The notes under the pieces are model-generated. The model had not been told where the DNA came from and did no database searches. It worked only from the letters and a program-made list of their open reading frames with translations. Shown here one piece after another: positions 60,442-64,000 of a stretch of 64,000 nt of DNA. Made by a program: the position numbers and the translations under genes. How positions within the stretch are numbered: position 1 is the stretch's first letter; the number at the start of each line of letters is the position of its first letter. The DNA comes from Bacillota bacterium. GTDB lineage: Bacteria > Bacillota > Clostridia > Christensenellales > SZUA-584. The stretch is from positions 124,001-188,000 of the forward strand of contig JAEWTL010000038.1 in assembly GCA_023459495.1 (NCBI GenBank), in the 5' to 3' direction.

Positions 60442-61218
60442 ATGAAATATATCGGCATCGACATCGGCTCGACATGCTCAAAGACAACGGTGATGGATGA
60501 AAGTCTGGAGCTCCTGACTCAGTTCGTTCAGCCCACCGGTTGGAGCAGCGTCGATTCGGCGGAAGCCATCCGAAAAAGGCTGCTTGATATCGGGATTGAT
60601 GCAGTACATACGCCCTGTGTGGCTACCGGGTATGGCCGGGTGGCCGTTCCCTATGCGGATAAGACGGTGACGGAGATTACCTGCCATGCCAAAGGAGCCT
60701 GCAACATATTCTCGTGCAAGGATATGACCGTGATCGATATTGGAGGCCAGGATACAAAGATCGTCAGCATCGAAAACGGCATGGTGAAGGATTTTATGAT
60801 GAACGACAAGTGCTCGGCAGGCACAGGCCGTTTTTTGGAAGTGATGGCCAATACTCTGGCTGTTGGGCTGGACGAACTGTTCGAACTGGCTTCAAGGGGT
60901 GGCGATACGACCATCAGTTCCATGTGCACGGTTTTTGCAGAATCCGAGGTCATCAGCTTAATCGGACGGGGCGAAAAGAAGGAAAACATCGCATTTGCCG
61001 TGGTGGACTCCATTGTAAAAAAGGTGGCCTCACAGGCCCGCCGGATGGGTGGCAATACAGTCGTGGGACTAACCGGTGGTTTGTGTGACAGCGTTTATAT
61101 CAGAAACGCGTTATCCAGAGAACTGCAAAAGGAAGTTGTGTCCAACGAAAACGGCAGGTATGCGGGATCCATCGGCGCGGCGCTGTCCGCCATGAAAGCA
61201 CATACAAGCGAAGGGTGA
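60442..61218 (+). CDS. 2-hydroxyacyl-CoA dehydratase activator-type ATPase (BadF/HgdC family)
   Basis: The 258-residue ASKHA ATPase has MKYIGIDIGSTCSKTTVMDE, the loop DIGGQDTKIVSIENG and cysteines in NDKCSAGTGRFLEVM and SSMCTVFAESE that hold the 4Fe-4S cluster at the dimer interface. Such proteins use ATP to drive low-potential electron transfer into a dehydratase or double-cubane protein. The likely partner is the protein encoded at 63312 onward. The intervening genes are selenium/sulfur carriers. Confidence 0.92.
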   Translation: MKYIGIDIGSTCSKTTVMDESLELLTQFVQPTGWSSVDSAEAIRKRLLDIGIDAVHTPCVATGYGRVAVPYADKTVTEITCHAKGACNIFSCKDMTVIDIGGQDTKIVSIENGMVKDFMMNDKCSAGTGRFLEVMANTLAVGLDELFELASRGGDTTISSMCTVFAESEVISLIGRGEKKENIAFAVVDSIVKKVASQARRMGGNTVVGLTGGLCDSVYIRNALSRELQKEVVSNENGRYAGSIGAALSAMKAHTSEG

Positions 61219-61291
61219 CTTTCCGCAAAGAGGAATCTGACGATTTCTTTCCCGCCGTAATGATCATATGAATCGATAGGAGGAAATAAAA

Positions 61292-61906
61292 ATGGCAAAG
61301 GTTATCGTTAACGCAGTTGGGGAACAGTGCCCGATTCCGGTTGTTAAAGCGACCAAAGCGCTGGGTGAAATGAAAGAAGCCGGTGTGCTGGAGGTCCATG
61401 TTGATAATGAAATCGCGGTACAGAATGTGATGAGGCTGGCGATGGGTAAAGGATTTACGGCAAAGAGTGAAAAGTTGGACGACAAGCACTTCGCGATCAC
61501 AATGGAAGTGTCCGCATTGCCGGAGACGAAAATCCCAGAGCCGGAGATCGCCTGCATCCCTGATGTCAGAGGCAACACAGTGGTGGCCATCGATTCGGCC
61601 ACAATGGGTCGCGGGGACGACGAGCTGGGCAAAACCTTGATGAAAGGGTTCATCTATGCGCTGGCCCAGCTGGAAGAGCTTCCAAAGACCATTATATTCT
61701 ACAACGGCGGCGCATCCATTCCGATCGAAGGGTCGGTGAGCCTGGAAGACCTGAAAAGCATGGAGGCGCAGGGTGTGGAGATCATGACCTGCGGTACCTG
61801 CCTGAATTTCTATGGCCTGACGGATAAGCTGGCGGTTGGACAGATTGCCAACATGTATTCGATCGTTGAGAAACTAAACGGTGCATCCAAGGTCATCAAG
61901 CCGTGA
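61292..61906 (+). CDS. yedF: YedF-type sulfurtransferase-like selenium metabolism protein
   Basis: The 204-residue protein has an N-terminal TusA-like domain with NAVGEQCPIPVVKATKAL (Cys11) and a C-terminal DsrE-like domain (KTLMKGFIYALAQLEELPK, IMTCGTCLNFYGL with two Cys). It is the form annotated as selenium metabolism protein YedF. It is thought to carry selenium or sulfur as a perselenide or persulfide. It ends overlapping the cysteine desulfurase gene by four bases. Confidence 0.93.
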   Translation: MAKVIVNAVGEQCPIPVVKATKALGEMKEAGVLEVHVDNEIAVQNVMRLAMGKGFTAKSEKLDDKHFAITMEVSALPETKIPEPEIACIPDVRGNTVVAIDSATMGRGDDELGKTLMKGFIYALAQLEELPKTIIFYNGGASIPIEGSVSLEDLKSMEAQGVEIMTCGTCLNFYGLTDKLAVGQIANMYSIVEKLNGASKVIKP

Positions 61907-63039
61907 TTTATCTCGATAATGCCGCGACAACACTGCGTAAACCGACCGAAGTAATTGAAGCCGTTGTGCAGGCCATGAACGCGATGGGCAATTCGTCCCG
62001 CGGGACACATGCCGGCAGCCTCAACGCCTCCCGCACGATTTACGAAGCGCGGAACAAGATCGCTAAGTTATTCGGATGCAAGCGCGCCGATCATGTCGTG
62101 TTTACATGCAATTCTACGGAGGCGCTGAATATCGCCATCAATGGCGCTATTGGTCCGGGCAATCATGTGATTGCCACTGATATGGAACACAACTCCGTTT
62201 TGCGGCCGCTTTACCGCCTGAAGGCGGAACAACAGGTGGAGCTGAGTTTTGTGGCCGCGGACAGGCACGGAATTGTTGATTATACGGACTTTGAGAAGCT
62301 GATACGTCCGAACACGCAGGCTATCGTCTGCACGCAGGCTTCGAACCTGACCGGCGATATGATAGATGTAGCGCAAGTAGGGCAAGTCGCGAAAAAGCAC
62401 GGCCTTCTGTTTATTGTTGACGCTTCCCAGACGGCGGGCTGTTTCCCGATTGACATGGACGAAATGAACATTGATATCCTCTGCTTTACCGGCCACAAAG
62501 GGCTGATGGGCCCTCAGGGCACTGGGGGGATGTGCATTCGCGAAGGCGTTACAATTCGTCCATGGAAGGTAGGCGGCACCGGTGTGCAGACCTACAGCAA
62601 AACCCAGCCAGACCAGCTTCCGGCTTTGCTGGAGGCAGGCACGCTCAACGGACATGGCATTGCTGGCCTCTCTGCGGCGGTGGATTATATCAACGCGATA
62701 GGAATAGAAGCCATCCGTGATAAAGAAGATATGCTGACACGCCGCTTTTATAATGGCGTTTCCGGCATTAACGGCATAACGGTTTACGGTGGCTTTACGG
62801 CGAAGTATCGTGCGCCCGTAGTGGCGCTGAATATCAAGGACTACGACTCTGGCACGGTTTCCGACGAGCTTTCCGAGACATATGGTATTGCAACACGGCC
62901 CGGCGCCCACTGCGCGCCCAGAATGCACCAGGCACTGGGCACAACACAGCAGGGAGCAGTCCGGTTCAGCTTCTCGTGGTTTACGAATATTCATGAGGTG
63001 GACGAAGCAATCCGCGCGGTGAAGGAACTGGCCGAATGA
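61903..63039 (+). CDS. Cysteine desulfurase-like PLP enzyme (class V aminotransferase fold)
   Basis: The 378 residues begin MIYLDNAATTLRKPTEVIEA and contain the PLP-lysine segment FTGHKGLMGPQGTGG and the catalytic Cys region RPGAHCAPRMHQALGT. It removes sulfur (or selenium from selenocysteine) from an amino acid and passes it to a carrier. Its start overlaps yedF (ATGA) and its stop overlaps the next gene, so YedF and the DUF3343 protein are likely acceptors. Confidence 0.92.
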   Translation: MIYLDNAATTLRKPTEVIEAVVQAMNAMGNSSRGTHAGSLNASRTIYEARNKIAKLFGCKRADHVVFTCNSTEALNIAINGAIGPGNHVIATDMEHNSVLRPLYRLKAEQQVELSFVAADRHGIVDYTDFEKLIRPNTQAIVCTQASNLTGDMIDVAQVGQVAKKHGLLFIVDASQTAGCFPIDMDEMNIDILCFTGHKGLMGPQGTGGMCIREGVTIRPWKVGGTGVQTYSKTQPDQLPALLEAGTLNGHGIAGLSAAVDYINAIGIEAIRDKEDMLTRRFYNGVSGINGITVYGGFTAKYRAPVVALNIKDYDSGTVSDELSETYGIATRPGAHCAPRMHQALGTTQQGAVRFSFSWFTNIHEVDEAIRAVKELAE

Positions 63040-63272
63040 GAATCAAGCAACTCAAATTAATCGTGACGTTCCATACAACGACATGCGCTATGGCGATGGA
63101 GAAAGTGTGTACGGGGAAAGGGATTCCCGGCAGACTGATACCCGTGCCGAGAGATATTACCGCAAACTGCGGCATGTCATGGTGCGCACCGGTGGAAGCA
63201 AAAAGTATCCTCGAGATGACCGCAAAAGAAGCCGGCATTGAAATAGACGGCTGGTATGAACTGATGGTCTGA
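63036..63272 (+). CDS. DUF3343 protein, putative selenium/sulfur carrier
   Basis: The 78-residue protein is a complete DUF3343 domain: IVTFHTTTCAMAMEKVC, GRLIPVPRDITANCGMSWCAP. The cysteine pair in NCGMSWC could carry sulfur or selenium. The start overlaps the cysteine desulfurase stop by four bases. Its small size and constant pairing with YedF genes support a carrier role, but the mechanism is not established. Confidence 0.9.
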   Translation: MRIKQLKLIVTFHTTTCAMAMEKVCTGKGIPGRLIPVPRDITANCGMSWCAPVEAKSILEMTAKEAGIEIDGWYELMV

Positions 63273-63311
63273 CTGTCGTGACAGTTAAGTATATTTTTAG
63301 GAGGATGAGTA

Positions 63312-64000
63312 GTGTCAGATTATGTACAGATGTGGAAAGACCTTGGGATGGATCTGGAAAACCACGACTTATTGTGTCAGGTGCTGCCGACCGCCGTGGG
63401 TGATGTTTTCCTGACGCAGGAAAACCGTCCGACGGGCATGGATTTCTGGGATCTGGTCATCTCCGAGGTTCACGGTATTCGTCCGGCGGAGCTGATTGAA
63501 GCGCAGAAGCAGGGACGCAAGGTGTTCGGTACGTTTTGCGTTTATGTACCGGATGAAGTAGTGATTGCCGCGAACGGGATCGTCACAGGCCTTTGCGGTG
63601 GTTCCCAGTTTTGGGTACCCGACGGCGAAACCGTTCTTCCCAAGAGCACCTGCTCTTTGATCAAGGCCTCGGTGGGTGCGCGTTTGGGCAAGACCTGCCC
63701 ATTCTTCCGGATTGCCGATATGTATGTCGGCGAAACCACCTGTGATGGCAAGAAAAAAGCGTATGAGATCCTTGGCGAAGATGTACCGATGCACATCATG
63801 GATGTTCCTCAGATGAAGAGGGAAAAGGATATCCTCAAGTGGAAGGATGAGATTGCCGAGTTCGCGAAGGTTGTTGAAGAATTAACAGGCAACGAAATTA
63901 CTGTGGAAAAGCTGGGTAATGCCATCAAGATCATTAACGAAAAGAGAAAAGCGTTGCAAAGGGTGTACGACGCCCGCAAGTCTGAATGTCTGCCAATCTC
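63312..64000 (+). CDS. 2-hydroxyacyl-CoA dehydratase / double-cubane-cluster-type protein, 5' part
   Basis: The frame is open from GTG 63312 (GGAGG 11 bases upstream, in GGAGGATGAGTA) to the window end, about 229 residues. It starts MSDYVQMWKDLGMDLENHD, with cysteines in FGTFCVYVPDEVV, LCGGSQF, KSTCSLIK, LGKTCPFFRIAD and ETTCDGKKKAYE. The pattern matches the HgdB/FldC-like superfamily, including double-cubane cluster proteins that work with a HgdC-type activator. With the activator gene in the same operon, an ATP-driven reductase is likely. Whether it is a dehydratase subunit or a double-cubane protein needs the missing half. Confidence 0.88.
   Translation, partial: MSDYVQMWKDLGMDLENHDLLCQVLPTAVGDVFLTQENRPTGMDFWDLVISEVHGIRPAELIEAQKQGRKVFGTFCVYVPDEVVIAANGIVTGLCGGSQFWVPDGETVLPKSTCSLIKASVGARLGKTCPFFRIADMYVGETTCDGKKKAYEILGEDVPMHIMDVPQMKREKDILKWKDEIAEFAKVVEELTGNEITVEKLGNAIKIINEKRKALQRVYDARKSECLPI

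Overview
The window looks like chromosome from an anaerobic, low-to-moderate GC Gram-positive bacterium of the Clostridia. Supporting points are the lipoprotein signal peptides, strong GGAGG ribosome binding sites, consensus sigma-A promoters, four-subunit pyruvate:ferredoxin oxidoreductase, acetate kinase, YedF-type selenium genes and a 2-hydroxyacyl-CoA dehydratase type activator. There are no respiratory chain genes. Most of the sequence is GC-balanced; two stretches (about 35.0-35.5 kb and 52.85-54.5 kb) are clearly AT-richer and look acquired.

Layout. 1-5.6 kb: a carbohydrate uptake and hydrolysis operon (solute-binding lipoprotein, two permeases, a GH43 glycosidase that runs off the window) with a divergent ArsR-type regulator. 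5.6-31.9 kb: a very long block of minus-strand genes. From its upstream end these are a SorC/DeoR-type regulator, a branched-chain-amino-acid type ABC importer (livJ/H/M/G/F-like), an FGGY kinase, a zinc dehydrogenase, a C_GCAxxG_C_C protein, a CoA-disulfide reductase with rhodanese domain, a rhamnose-isomerase-like TIM barrel, a second zinc (butanediol-type) dehydrogenase, a Cys/Met-type PLP lyase, a class II aldolase, a split transketolase, PorGDAB, a lipoamide-dependent dehydrogenase complex (E1alpha, E1beta, E2, E3) and acetate kinase. Read as one unit it imports a substrate, isomerises and phosphorylates a sugar or polyol, splits it by aldolase and/or transketolase, and oxidises the resulting keto acids to acyl-CoA and acetate with ATP gain. 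The substrate is not evident. The embedded C-S lyase-like enzyme and persulfide-type redox genes suggest it may carry sulfur. This is the best candidate for an undescribed pathway.

32.3-34.9 kb: ilvB-ilvN-ridA on the plus strand, divergent from the SorC gene across a region with four copies of an 11-bp element. 35-44 kb: mixed housekeeping and accessory genes: a small membrane protein, HDOD protein, YitT-family protein, ABC-F ATPase behind a well-formed transcription attenuator with a three-codon leader, GNAT acetyltransferase, a zinc-ribbon/proline-rich membrane protein, CinA and a periplasmic-binding lipoprotein. 44.1-50 kb: three tandem paralogous membrane-anchored beta-propeller proteins. 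50.1-52.8 kb: a small ferredoxin and a four-domain CoA-disulfide reductase/rhodanese/TusA/DsrE2 fusion. 52.8-57.2 kb: an AT-rich P-loop ATPase of the Sll1717 kind, a TetR-flavodoxin-FMN-binding cassette, a palindromic repeat, and two paralogous small membrane proteins, one frameshifted. 57.5-57.7 kb: tRNA-Thr(CGT) and tRNA-Pro(CGG).

58.3-64 kb: a selenium/sulfur group. selD (TTG start) and a LysR regulator are followed, behind a separate promoter, by a dehydratase activator ATPase, YedF, a cysteine-desulfurase-like enzyme, a DUF3343 carrier-like protein and the start of a 2-hydroxyacyl-CoA dehydratase/double-cubane-type protein that runs off the right end.
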